Positions 17,463 through 24,959 of a DNA stretch of 58,815 nucleotides are shown here, in pieces; within the stretch, counting starts at the first letter, position 1; every line of letters begins with the position of its first letter. Source of the DNA: Siminovitchia sediminis. Its GTDB lineage: Bacteria; Bacillota; Bacilli; Bacillales; Bacillaceae_C. Location: contig NZ_JBHUEO010000011.1 in NCBI RefSeq assembly GCF_042680885.1, forward strand, positions 1 to 58,815. Reading direction: 5' to 3'. The position numbers were made by a program, and so were the translations under genes. The notes under the pieces are model-generated. The model saw only the letters and a list, made by a program, of their open reading frames with translations. It did no database searches and was not told where the DNA came from.

Positions 17463-18095
17463 ATGATTACGATGACCAACCATTCACTAAGTTCATGGGA
17501 AGACTTTCTCCCATATGGGAAAAGAATGTTTTTCAAGGCCAAATCGATTATCTTTAGACAAGGAGAAATAGGGACTGGTTTTTATTATATAAAAAAAGGA
17601 ATTGTGAAGGTTTATTCCATCAAGCCCGATGTCAACGAAAGGATCTTAGATATAACCGGACCCGGCATTTTAATTGGAGAACATACTATCGATCATCTCC
17701 CATATTATTCTACAGCCATTTCACACGAGGATTGTGTCTTATATTACTTTTCTAAAACAGATTTTGATAACCTGTCACTAAAACACCCTGAAATCACCAT
17801 CTTATTTGCCAAATCTCTTAACGAGAAAAACAGGATACTTTTAAATAATATCAATGCGACCACAACTGGTACTGAATACCATATCGCCCGCTCGCTGATT
17901 TATTTAATGGAATCCTATCAAAGCACGGAAATTAATTTGACCCAGCAGGAATTATCCCATTATGTCGGAATCACCCGCATTACATTATATAAAATACTGA
18001 AGACATTGGTATCTGATGGGATCATAGACATTAGAAACAGAAAAATTTATATCCTGAACCTTTCAGCGTTACATAAAAAAATATCTGGTCCATGA
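17463..18095 (+). CDS. Crp/Fnr family regulator, class 2 of pair B
   Basis: The 210-residue class 2 paralogue shows YGKRMFFKAKSIIFRQGE, GTGFYYIKKGIVKV and the HTH LTQQELSHYVGITRITLYKIL. AGGAGGG lies seven bases before the ATG. It differs from pairs A and C in the last helix, where KRW/KKW is replaced by KTL, so DNA contacts or dimer partners may have shifted. The gene ends just before a terminator shared with the convergent flavin reductase gene. Confidence 0.9.
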   Translation: MITMTNHSLSSWEDFLPYGKRMFFKAKSIIFRQGEIGTGFYYIKKGIVKVYSIKPDVNERILDITGPGILIGEHTIDHLPYYSTAISHEDCVLYYFSKTDFDNLSLKHPEITILFAKSLNEKNRILLNNINATTTGTEYHIARSLIYLMESYQSTEINLTQQELSHYVGITRITLYKILKTLVSDGIIDIRNRKIYILNLSALHKKISGP

Positions 18096-18104
18096 TAAAC
18101 GAAT

Positions 18105-18150
18105 AGACTCCCTTTCATCTCCTTTAAAGACGTTTAAAGGGAGTCTTTTA
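18105..18150. terminator. Terminator between convergent genes
   Basis: AGACTCCCTTT (18105-18115) pairs with AAAGGGAGTCT (18136-18146), followed by TTTAT. It ends the pair B transcript; the minus-strand reading can also serve the flavin reductase operon. Confidence 0.75.
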
Positions 18151-18283
18151 TACTTTTCCGGTATAGAGTATTGGTGAAATTAAATCCATTTCTACAAGTA
18201 AAAAAACATGAACTCGCGATGCAGCAAGTTCACGTCTTACCATAAAAGTGATTGGAACCTTTAAATATGTTTCAATACGTTTA

Positions 18284-18799
18284 TTACGATACAGGGTGCT
18301 TCTGCCTATAAAACTCCTCAGGAATTGCCCCAAATACACGGCGGTGGTAGAGCATCGGATCTTTTTCCTCATTTACTGACAGGTCGATGACTTGTCCAAT
18401 CAGTACAGTGTGATCGCCCGCTTCGATGGCTTGAAACGTTTCACATTCGAAAACGCCAAATGCTCCATCGATGATCGGCAAACCATTGGCTGACATCTTC
18501 CAATCACATTGGCTGAAACGGTCTACATCTTTACTTGCGAACGTTTTGCAAAGCGCAGCCTGTTCCTCAGCCAATACATGCACAGCGAATTTTCCTCCCC
18601 CTGTGAACTCTTTCAGGGAAGATACCCCGTGATCAATTGACCATAAAAGCATAAGTGGGTCCAGGGATACAGAGGCGAATGAGTTAACTGTCAAACCAAC
18701 CGGCTCTCCGCTCCCTGTTGTTGTCGTTACAATCGTTACGCCCGTTGGATAGTTCCCCATAATCTTTTTGAAAATATCTTGTCTTTCCTGCTTTTGCAT
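18284..18799 (-). CDS. Flavin reductase (HpaC-like)
   Basis: The 171-residue protein is a flavin reductase domain protein of the HpaC type. It shows GNYPTGVTIVTT, GLTVNSFASVSLDPLMLLWSIDH and a C-terminal EAGDHTVLIGQVIDL that carries the conserved GDH motif. Such enzymes use NAD(P)H to supply reduced FAD or FMN to a partner monooxygenase. HpaB at 14922 lies on the other side of Crp/Fnr pair B and is the obvious client. The gene is 21 bp downstream of the CrtI-like gene, with GAGGAGA as ribosome binding site, and is the last of a three-gene operon. Confidence 0.9.
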   Translation of the reverse strand: MQKQERQDIFKKIMGNYPTGVTIVTTTTGSGEPVGLTVNSFASVSLDPLMLLWSIDHGVSSLKEFTGGGKFAVHVLAEEQAALCKTFASKDVDRFSQCDWKMSANGLPIIDGAFGVFECETFQAIEAGDHTVLIGQVIDLSVNEEKDPMLYHRRVFGAIPEEFYRQKHPVS

Positions 18800-18820
18800 G
18801 GTTATCTCTCCTCGTATGAT

Positions 18821-20386
18821 TTATTTCACTTCCTGGGCTGCCAAATAGCCGGAGGTTCCCCCGAGGCCTGGACCAGGATGTGTCGAAGCTCCAATATGGA
18901 ACAGGTTTTTAACAGGTGTTTCGTGTCTTTTGTATTTGGATGTTGGCCTCCATAATAAAAGCTGATCGATGGAAGCAACACCCGAGTATGGGTCCCCGCC
19001 TACCAAATTCATGTTAAATGCCTCTAGCTTAGCCGGCGAGATGATCTCCCGGTTGATCACCATTTTTTTGAAGTTTGGCGCATGTTTGCTGATTCGGTTC
19101 TCAATTCTTTCCACGTAGGCTTCAATCACTTCCTCCGTATAACCGTTAGATGTATCAATTTCTCCCAGCGCGTCTCCCCTGAGCTTTCTCGGCATTTCCA
19201 GGAGCTGGATCCATAAGGTATGCTTTCCTTCCGGTGCGCGGCTCGGATCAAAGGCCGTATGCTGGCCAACCGCAATCGTACCGGATTTAGGCAGCAGACC
19301 ATTATATACTTCGTTCACAGACTGGCTGACACCCTCAACCCCGGGAGTAAGATTAATCATGGCTGCTCTTCTCAATTCAGGATTTTCCCAATCGAGCGGC
19401 CCGTCCAAAGCATAATGGATCTGCATCGCTGCGTTGCCATATTTGTAATTTTGAACATCCTTTTGGAGAGAGGCTGGAATAGATACGCCCTCCAGCAAGC
19501 TTCCATACAATTGATGCGGCGTGACATTCGCCAGTACATAATCCGCCCTATATTCTTCGTTTTGCGTTCTGACTCCAACGACCTTATGATTTTCGACTAC
19601 AATCCGTTCAACAAGCTCGTTGGTAAAAAACTGTCCGCCATTGTCTTCCACGATTTTCATTAATGCCTTGACAAGCTCCCCTCCGCCGCCTTTCGGGATT
19701 GGCATTCCGGCTGCTTCCAGGGAAAACACCAAGACCTGCATCATAATATTTCCAGCCGCATCATTGGGGCCGAGGCCTGTGTGAAGAATCCATGGAGCAA
19801 GCAGTGCCTTCACCAAGTCACTATTAAAATATTGGTCTAGCAATGAATCGGCAGATTGGATCATATTCCCGACTTCAGACTTGAACTCTTTTAACCCTTT
19901 TCTTCTTACATATTTTGAAAGGGTACGCATTGAGTTCCAGGACAAAGGCTCGTTGGATAGCATATGAAAAACGAAATCTGCCTTCCCTTCAAAACTTTTC
20001 ATCAACTCATCATAACGGTCACCTTCACCGGATGCGAGCCGGTTAAACGCCTCCACATTTTTCTGCCGGTCGGTATAGAGGACTGCACTCCTATCATCCG
20101 GCAGAATCACCCCTGTCGGCACATCTGTATTCACATAAGTAAGCCCATTTTTTTCCAGATCATCTTTCAGCTCCGCAAAGGCAGGACTTGTCACAAATAA
20201 AGGGTGCCAGCCTGAAAATACATCTGTTTTAAACCCTGGCGCCACTAACTCTTCCGTCTTAATACATCCGCCGATCCAGTCGTTTTTTTCCAATACGGTT
20301 ACTTTCCGCCCTCTTTTTGATAAAATGGCTGCTGCAGTTAATGAATTGATACCGCTGCCGATAATCACTACATCCGAACGATTCAT
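18821..20386 (-). CDS. FAD-dependent oxidoreductase, phytoene desaturase (CrtI)/PYROXD2-like
   Basis: The 521-residue protein has an N-terminal FAD-binding dinucleotide fold (VVIIGSGINSLTAAAIL, then an acidic end to strand 2 in VTVLEKND) and a C-terminal HIGASTHPGPGLGGTSGYLAA motif typical of the CrtI superfamily. No carotenoid synthesis genes are nearby, so a desaturase role in pigment synthesis is unlikely. A dehydrogenase or isomerase step on a pathway intermediate is more plausible. It lies between a small unknown gene and the flavin reductase. The ribosome binding site is AAGGAGG. Confidence 0.8.
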   Translation of the reverse strand: MNRSDVVIIGSGINSLTAAAILSKRGRKVTVLEKNDWIGGCIKTEELVAPGFKTDVFSGWHPLFVTSPAFAELKDDLEKNGLTYVNTDVPTGVILPDDRSAVLYTDRQKNVEAFNRLASGEGDRYDELMKSFEGKADFVFHMLSNEPLSWNSMRTLSKYVRRKGLKEFKSEVGNMIQSADSLLDQYFNSDLVKALLAPWILHTGLGPNDAAGNIMMQVLVFSLEAAGMPIPKGGGGELVKALMKIVEDNGGQFFTNELVERIVVENHKVVGVRTQNEEYRADYVLANVTPHQLYGSLLEGVSIPASLQKDVQNYKYGNAAMQIHYALDGPLDWENPELRRAAMINLTPGVEGVSQSVNEVYNGLLPKSGTIAVGQHTAFDPSRAPEGKHTLWIQLLEMPRKLRGDALGEIDTSNGYTEEVIEAYVERIENRISKHAPNFKKMVINREIISPAKLEAFNMNLVGGDPYSGVASIDQLLLWRPTSKYKRHETPVKNLFHIGASTHPGPGLGGTSGYLAAQEVK

Positions 20387-20457
20387 CGAACGACCTCCTT
20401 CCTCCCATTCTCTCTACTTTTATAACTATTTTCCAACCGGCTTTCTGCCGCAGAGAA

Positions 20458-20748
20458 TCAGACCGGCATAGCCTGGCGCTCCGAATACTCTACCAGCAGA
20501 TTGACCAGGTTTCCTTTTCCAAATTTCAGCCTGCTTTTTCTTTCCTCTTGATTCATAGATTTGATACTGAATAACAGGAATTCCAATATCCTTTCCCGCC
20601 GCGCTTTGATATCTTTCACATTTTTCATATAGAACCATTTGTCAATCGTATTGTATACGCCTCTGTTTAAGCCGTAAGTTTCCGTACAATACTGGACAAA
20701 CAACAGATCAGGAAGGTTAATGATTGAATTTGCGTCCTTCATTGTCAT
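20458..20748 (-). CDS. Small protein of unknown function
   Basis: This 96-residue protein is rich in Lys, Arg and Leu and has no signal peptide or membrane segment. I do not recognise a family. The start at 20748 has GAGGTG six bases upstream, while the longer frame begins at a GTG overlapping that site. It is the first gene after operator O5 and precedes the CrtI-like and flavin reductase genes, so it probably belongs to the same pathway, perhaps as a small subunit or accessory protein. The good ribosome binding site, operon position and lack of overlap with other genes support it being real. Confidence 0.6.
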   Translation of the reverse strand: MTMKDANSIINLPDLLFVQYCTETYGLNRGVYNTIDKWFYMKNVKDIKARRERILEFLLFSIKSMNQEERKSRLKFGKGNLVNLLVEYSERQAMPV

Positions 20749-20839
20749 CAATATCACCTCTTAAAGTAAAGCGTTTTTTATATAACGTTCTACAATAGAA
20801 GCTGTGTACCGCTCCTCCTTCCTTGGATGGCTTAATATA

Positions 20840-20882
20840 ACCATACAATCCATACACATTCAGTGTGGTTAACCTTTTAACA
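20840..20882 (-). promoter_or_regulatory. Crp/Fnr-type operator O5 with -10 element
   Basis: GGTTAACCTTTTAACA (20867-20882) matches the palindrome with one mismatch. On the minus strand TATGGT (20840-20845) is centred exactly 32 bp away. It drives the small gene, CrtI-like and flavin reductase operon. Confidence 0.68.
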
Positions 20883-20912
20883 GTTTTTTTTGTTAAATTG
20901 AAAGTTATCTAT

Positions 20913-21911
20913 TCACTCACCGATGATTTTTTCGGATTCTGATGAAATTGTTAATATATCAGCCACACACCGAAAACCCATGTGGCCGCTGGAGCTATCC
21001 ATTGTACTTGAACTTCTGGCGGCTACCCGATACCGGTTACAGTAGGACCGGTGGCAAAGGTACGATCCGCCCTTTATCACCTTTGCAGTTCCCTTGGAAG
21101 GACCTGTCGGATTTTCATAAAAGTCTTTGTCATGATTGGTTCCAAAGAAGTCCGCACACCATTCCCAAACATTCCCGACGGTATTATATAACCCGAAACC
21201 GTTAGGCTGATACGACTTTGCAGGCGCTGTCCCTATAAAGCCGTCCTTTCCTGTATTTTCCTCAGGAAATTTACCTTGCCAAATATTACAAAGATACTTT
21301 CCTCTATGTTTTAGTTTATTTCCCCAGGGATACTTTTTCTGTACAAGACCTCCACGTGCTGCATACTCCCATTCGGCTTCGGTTGGAAGGCGTTTTCCGG
21401 CCCATTGGCAGTAGTTGACAGCATCATTCCAGGACACATGGACAACGGGGTGATCCATTCGATTCTTAATAGTAGAACCAGGCCCTTCCGGATGCTCCCA
21501 ATAGGCTCCTTCTACGACAAACCACCATGGTGCCTGCTTAGGCACTTGCTTTACTTGGCTTGCCACGTCTTTGGTGACATGTAAATGAAATACATATGAC
21601 CAGCCATACCGCTCGGCTTCTGTCACATAATTTGTCTCACGGACGAACTCTGCAAATTGTTCATTTGTAACAGTACAAGCATCTATATAAAATGATTTTA
21701 CTTTCACGGTCCTAACGGGGCCTTCTCCGTCTTGAGGAAAACCTTCATCATCTTCTGACCCCATCAAAAATTCACCGCCGGGAATGTACAGCATCCCATC
21801 ATCTATATCTGCACTTTTTCCTGAGGAGTAACCGGGAACAGCTGGATTTTCAACAGTTACCACAGCTCGCGGCCTATTTAGCATACAGCATGCAGACTTG
21901 TCTTTTGTCAT
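20913..21911 (-). CDS. Formylglycine-generating enzyme (sulfatase maturase)
   Basis: The 332-residue protein has the FGE-sulfatase domain: GGEFLMGS near the start, the middle stretch VVHVSWNDAVNYCQWAGKRLPTEAEWEYAARGG, and a C-terminal CHRSYC (about residues 286-291) matching the two copper-binding catalytic cysteines of aerobic FGE. The enzyme oxidises the Cys of a C-x-P-x-R motif in a sulfatase to formylglycine. The client is the CSPTR sulfatase at 24960. The start at 21911 leaves out 14 poorly coding residues; the site GTGTGGAG is just upstream. No signal peptide is visible, so it should act in the cytoplasm. Confidence 0.92.
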   Translation of the reverse strand: MTKDKSACCMLNRPRAVVTVENPAVPGYSSGKSADIDDGMLYIPGGEFLMGSEDDEGFPQDGEGPVRTVKVKSFYIDACTVTNEQFAEFVRETNYVTEAERYGWSYVFHLHVTKDVASQVKQVPKQAPWWFVVEGAYWEHPEGPGSTIKNRMDHPVVHVSWNDAVNYCQWAGKRLPTEAEWEYAARGGLVQKKYPWGNKLKHRGKYLCNIWQGKFPEENTGKDGFIGTAPAKSYQPNGFGLYNTVGNVWEWCADFFGTNHDKDFYENPTGPSKGTAKVIKGGSYLCHRSYCNRYRVAARSSSTMDSSSGHMGFRCVADILTISSESEKIIGE

Positions 21912-21944
21912 ATTCTCCACACCCTTGATGAAAGTATAGTAGTA

Positions 21945-21971
21945 AAGGAACATGGGCTTTCCATGTTCCTT
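21945..21971 (-). terminator. Hairpin between MFS and FGE genes
   Basis: AAGGAACATGG (21945-21955) and CCATGTTCCTT (21961-21971) form a perfect 11-bp stem with a 5-nt loop, followed on the minus strand only by TTTAC. It may attenuate FGE expression relative to the transporter or mark mRNA processing. Confidence 0.5.
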
Positions 21972-22013
21972 GACGATGTTCCGGCCAGCAAAGATGAAGT
22001 AACGCTCCCTGAC

Positions 22014-23306
22014 TTAAGCGGTTGTAGATGCTTTAACACGCCGAGATATTTCCGGTGGATGAAGAAAAATGATAATCACCACAATGCTGGAAATAATCAT
22101 ACCAGCCGAAAAGGCAAACGTGATTTGAAAGCTTCCCGTTATTTCTACTAAAAATCCTGTGATCATCGGTGCAAATATTCCCGGCAAAGTTTGAGACAGC
22201 TGTGTTAATCCCCCAATGGAACCCGCTCTTTCCGGAACGGTCTCCGCTATCACTGTAGTGATCGGTGCATGTCCGCAAGAAAGCACGAAACATGCAAACG
22301 TCAGAACGGAAACCAGCCCTATGATTGAAGTCATCTGGTTGACCAATATGAGACAGACGGCAAGGAGCGTAAACCATCCGGCAGTTAAAAATGCCCTGGA
22401 AATGCGTCTGCTATTTGTTTTCTGATAAAGGTAGTCGCTTAATCTTCCTCCGACAAGTGATCCCAACGCTGCACCCAGCCATGGGATAGATGCTACGACA
22501 CCCATTGATTGTAAATTAAGACCTCTTTCCAGCATCAGATATCCCGGAAGCCAGGTCAGCAAGAAATAAAACACGAATCCAAAGCAAAAGATAGCCCACA
22601 GGTTTGCAAGGATTGTCCCTCTTACTTCCCTTGGAATGGTCAGCAATTCCTTAAAGGACATTTTCTTCCCTGAGTCTGAAGATTTAGAAATATTTCCTTG
22701 TTCTTTTTTAATCCATTGTTTTTCTTCTTCTGTCATATAGCGATTTGTTTCCGGTTTATCCGTAAACCACTTCAGCCAGCACAAAACCCAAATTAAACCG
22801 ACAACCCCCATGACATAAAACGGAAATCTCCATCCAAAATTTGCAATGGTCCAAACGATGACGGGTGTAGCCAGAGCCGGTGCAATATAAACACCGGAAT
22901 TAGCTAAACCCAATGCAGTAGAATATTCCTTCGGGCTAAACCAATTTGTTACAATGCGAATGGCATTTGACAGCGCCGGCCCCTCACCAATACCGAATAA
23001 CACCCTTGCGATAACGAAGGATACAAGGCCGAAAGCACCCGCTGTAGCAGCGGTAAAGATCGACCACCATGCCGCTCCTACAGCAAACACTTTCTTGGAT
23101 CCCCATCGGTCAGCGGCAATACCAGCAAACACTCCTGCCGGAACTAACCCCCAGAAAAAAGCACTTAAAATAATGCCAAACTGGCCGGGACTAAAACCAA
23201 ATTCATTCATAATCGCCTCTGTAGCGAGTGAAATAATCACCCGGTCAATAAACTGGATAAAAAATACCACTGTGATAAAACTTGCTATGAACCAACGAAA
23301 TTTCAT
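22014..23306 (-). CDS. MFS transporter, anion:cation symporter (ACS) type
   Basis: The 430-residue protein has twelve predicted membrane segments and the ACS-family features FIQFIDRVIISLATEAI in helix 1, GIAADRWGSKKVF in loop 2-3 and GIGEGPALSNAIRIVTNWF. ACS transporters import organic anions such as hexuronates, tartrate, phthalate or 4-hydroxyphenylacetate with protons. Placed immediately upstream of FGE and near a sulfatase, the natural guess is uptake of an organic sulfate or its carboxylated product. I see no operator of the shared Crp/Fnr type upstream. The ribosome binding site is AGGGAG. Confidence 0.88.
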   Translation of the reverse strand: MKFRWFIASFITVVFFIQFIDRVIISLATEAIMNEFGFSPGQFGIILSAFFWGLVPAGVFAGIAADRWGSKKVFAVGAAWWSIFTAATAGAFGLVSFVIARVLFGIGEGPALSNAIRIVTNWFSPKEYSTALGLANSGVYIAPALATPVIVWTIANFGWRFPFYVMGVVGLIWVLCWLKWFTDKPETNRYMTEEEKQWIKKEQGNISKSSDSGKKMSFKELLTIPREVRGTILANLWAIFCFGFVFYFLLTWLPGYLMLERGLNLQSMGVVASIPWLGAALGSLVGGRLSDYLYQKTNSRRISRAFLTAGWFTLLAVCLILVNQMTSIIGLVSVLTFACFVLSCGHAPITTVIAETVPERAGSIGGLTQLSQTLPGIFAPMITGFLVEITGSFQITFAFSAGMIISSIVVIIIFLHPPEISRRVKASTTA

Positions 23307-23540
23307 GGTTTCACTCCCTATTTATTGACTTATAGATTTTTACTATTTTGATCAGAGGATCATCCGCTGAATCGAATATAGCCATTTCGATGTGAAACCC
23401 CGATGTTAAAGCATGATAAAGCCTTTTTAAGGCTGCAAAGGAGTAATAATCAACTTGAGATTAAGGTTCACTATAGGCCTTCCAATCACCAGGTAGACTT
23501 ACTCATTATTCAACTCAGCAACTGCAATCGCTTTCATATC

Positions 23541-23570
23541 CAAAGGGGAAAACGAAAGCTTTCCCCTTTG
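23541..23570 (-). terminator. Terminator hairpin after the ACAD-like gene
   Basis: CAAAGGGGAAA (23541-23551) pairs perfectly with TTTCCCCTTTG (23560-23570) ten bases past the stop. The T-run is weak. Confidence 0.65.
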
Positions 23571-23579
23571 ATGGCCTTT

Positions 23580-24824
23580 TTATTGTGTGACCTTTTCTTT
23601 TTTAGGTTCTTCTGCCTTAAGCGGAGGAGCCGTATCCGCAGGATTTAATCCCATCGTCAGCAACCCGACCTGATCCGCACAAGCATCAATGGTTGGAGGC
23701 ATAATAGGTGCAGTAGCAGCATCGCGAACCATACGTTCCAAGTGGAGGTTTTTAAACATTCCATGTGCCCCGCATGCGATCTGGGCCGAGCGCGATGCAT
23801 TTGAGACAGCGCTTGCAATCATATGTTTTGCACGCATAAAATTATGGAATGCTTCCAGTGTCGGTCCGTGGGTATCACTGTACCAAGCTGCATACATATT
23901 TGACCAGTATGCTGCGTGAAGTTCTGCTGCCATCTCTCCTACCCGGCGGCGGCTGTCAGGGTGAAACGCCTGAGGCTGAGAAAAGCCTTTTGCATTTTTA
24001 GCGGTTAATAACTCCGTTGTATATTCCAAAATTCCCATTCCTATTCCTAAATAGACAGAAGCAAATGACGCAATTGTCCAGTTCGCTGACCTCATGATAA
24101 AGTCATTTAAGAAATCCTCTGTCTTGTATAAGGCGAGCTCATCCGGTACAAATGTGCCATCATATTCAACAGTATTGCTTCGGGTTGCCCGCATTCCATG
24201 AGTATCCCATACATCATGGATGGTGACCCCCTCCGCATTACCCTTATCAACAGGAACGAGCAGTCCTACTGCTGCCTCTGGATTGGGATCCTCTTCGGGA
24301 TGCGCATAAAGAAACACATAATCACTGGATTCAATCATGGAACAGAACGCTTTCTTTCCATAAATCCTATATCCGCCATCGACTTTTACAGCCTGGACAG
24401 AAGGGATAAATGAAGTGATGATCAAACTGGATGAAGCAGGCTCTGAAGTTGATACCGAAAATAATTTCCCTTGATTAATCGCCAAATCTGCAACCATTTT
24501 CTTTGCACTTTCTGAAACAAGAGGCTGTGAAAGAATCGTGCCGCAAGCATTGGCATGCATGTTAAAAGAGTTCGCAGTAGAAGCGCATCCTTTAGCCAGT
24601 TCGACAGCCGCAGCGGCGTATCCCTGGAATCCAATTCCGAATCCGCCATACTCTTTCGGAATGCTGATGCCGTATAACCCTTTCTCTTTTAAAATTTCAT
24701 AGTTTTCATCCGGAGCTGTGCGGTCACGGTCATGTTCCGCTGCGCGGGTTCTGAAGTCTTTTGCTAATTCCTTGCATAGATCAATAACTTTTTGCTGCTC
24801 CTCTGTAAAAGTAAAATCTAACAT
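23580..24824 (-). CDS. Acyl-CoA dehydrogenase-fold flavoprotein without the usual catalytic glutamate
   Basis: The 414-residue protein has the ACAD three-domain layout: helical N-terminus with GLYGISIPKEYGGFGIGFQG, middle beta domain (VSTSEPASSS, DVWDTHGMRATRSNTVEYD), and C-terminal helices. The region that normally reads RDA...IYEGT, where Glu removes the alpha proton, reads RDAATAPIMPPTIDA, so the Glu is absent. This resembles ACAD-fold monooxygenases and related non-dehydrogenases. It may instead be a flavin-dependent oxygenase using the reductase at 18284. The C-terminus ends in a Lys/Glu-rich tail. It has its own candidate activator site (O6) and an AAGGAGG ribosome binding site. Confidence 0.8.
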   Translation of the reverse strand: MLDFTFTEEQQKVIDLCKELAKDFRTRAAEHDRDRTAPDENYEILKEKGLYGISIPKEYGGFGIGFQGYAAAAVELAKGCASTANSFNMHANACGTILSQPLVSESAKKMVADLAINQGKLFSVSTSEPASSSLIITSFIPSVQAVKVDGGYRIYGKKAFCSMIESSDYVFLYAHPEEDPNPEAAVGLLVPVDKGNAEGVTIHDVWDTHGMRATRSNTVEYDGTFVPDELALYKTEDFLNDFIMRSANWTIASFASVYLGIGMGILEYTTELLTAKNAKGFSQPQAFHPDSRRRVGEMAAELHAAYWSNMYAAWYSDTHGPTLEAFHNFMRAKHMIASAVSNASRSAQIACGAHGMFKNLHLERMVRDAATAPIMPPTIDACADQVGLLTMGLNPADTAPPLKAEEPKKEKVTQ

Positions 24825-24874
24825 CTGAATTCCTCCTTAATTTGTGGTCTTTCCTGTTTTTTCTATCTGTGGAA

Positions 24875-24917
24875 ATCATATCAACGAATGGTTTAACCCA
24901 TCGTTAATGATTTAACA
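24875..24917 (-). promoter_or_regulatory. Crp/Fnr-type operator O6 with -10 element
   Basis: CGTTAATGATTTAACA (24902-24917) matches the palindrome with one mismatch. The minus-strand TATGAT (24875-24880) is centred exactly 32 bp away. It drives the ACAD-like gene. Confidence 0.72.
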
Positions 24918-24959
24918 TTTATTGTAATATTTTCAAATTACTTACATTGATTCCATCAC

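Noticed and set aside
16749..18095. FNR-type oxygen sensors
   Set aside because: None of the six Crp/Fnr proteins has the four-cysteine cluster needed for an FeS centre.
18821..20386. Carotenoid biosynthesis gene
   Set aside because: The CrtI-like fold is clear, but no phytoene synthase or other pigment gene is nearby and it is cotranscribed with a flavin reductase.
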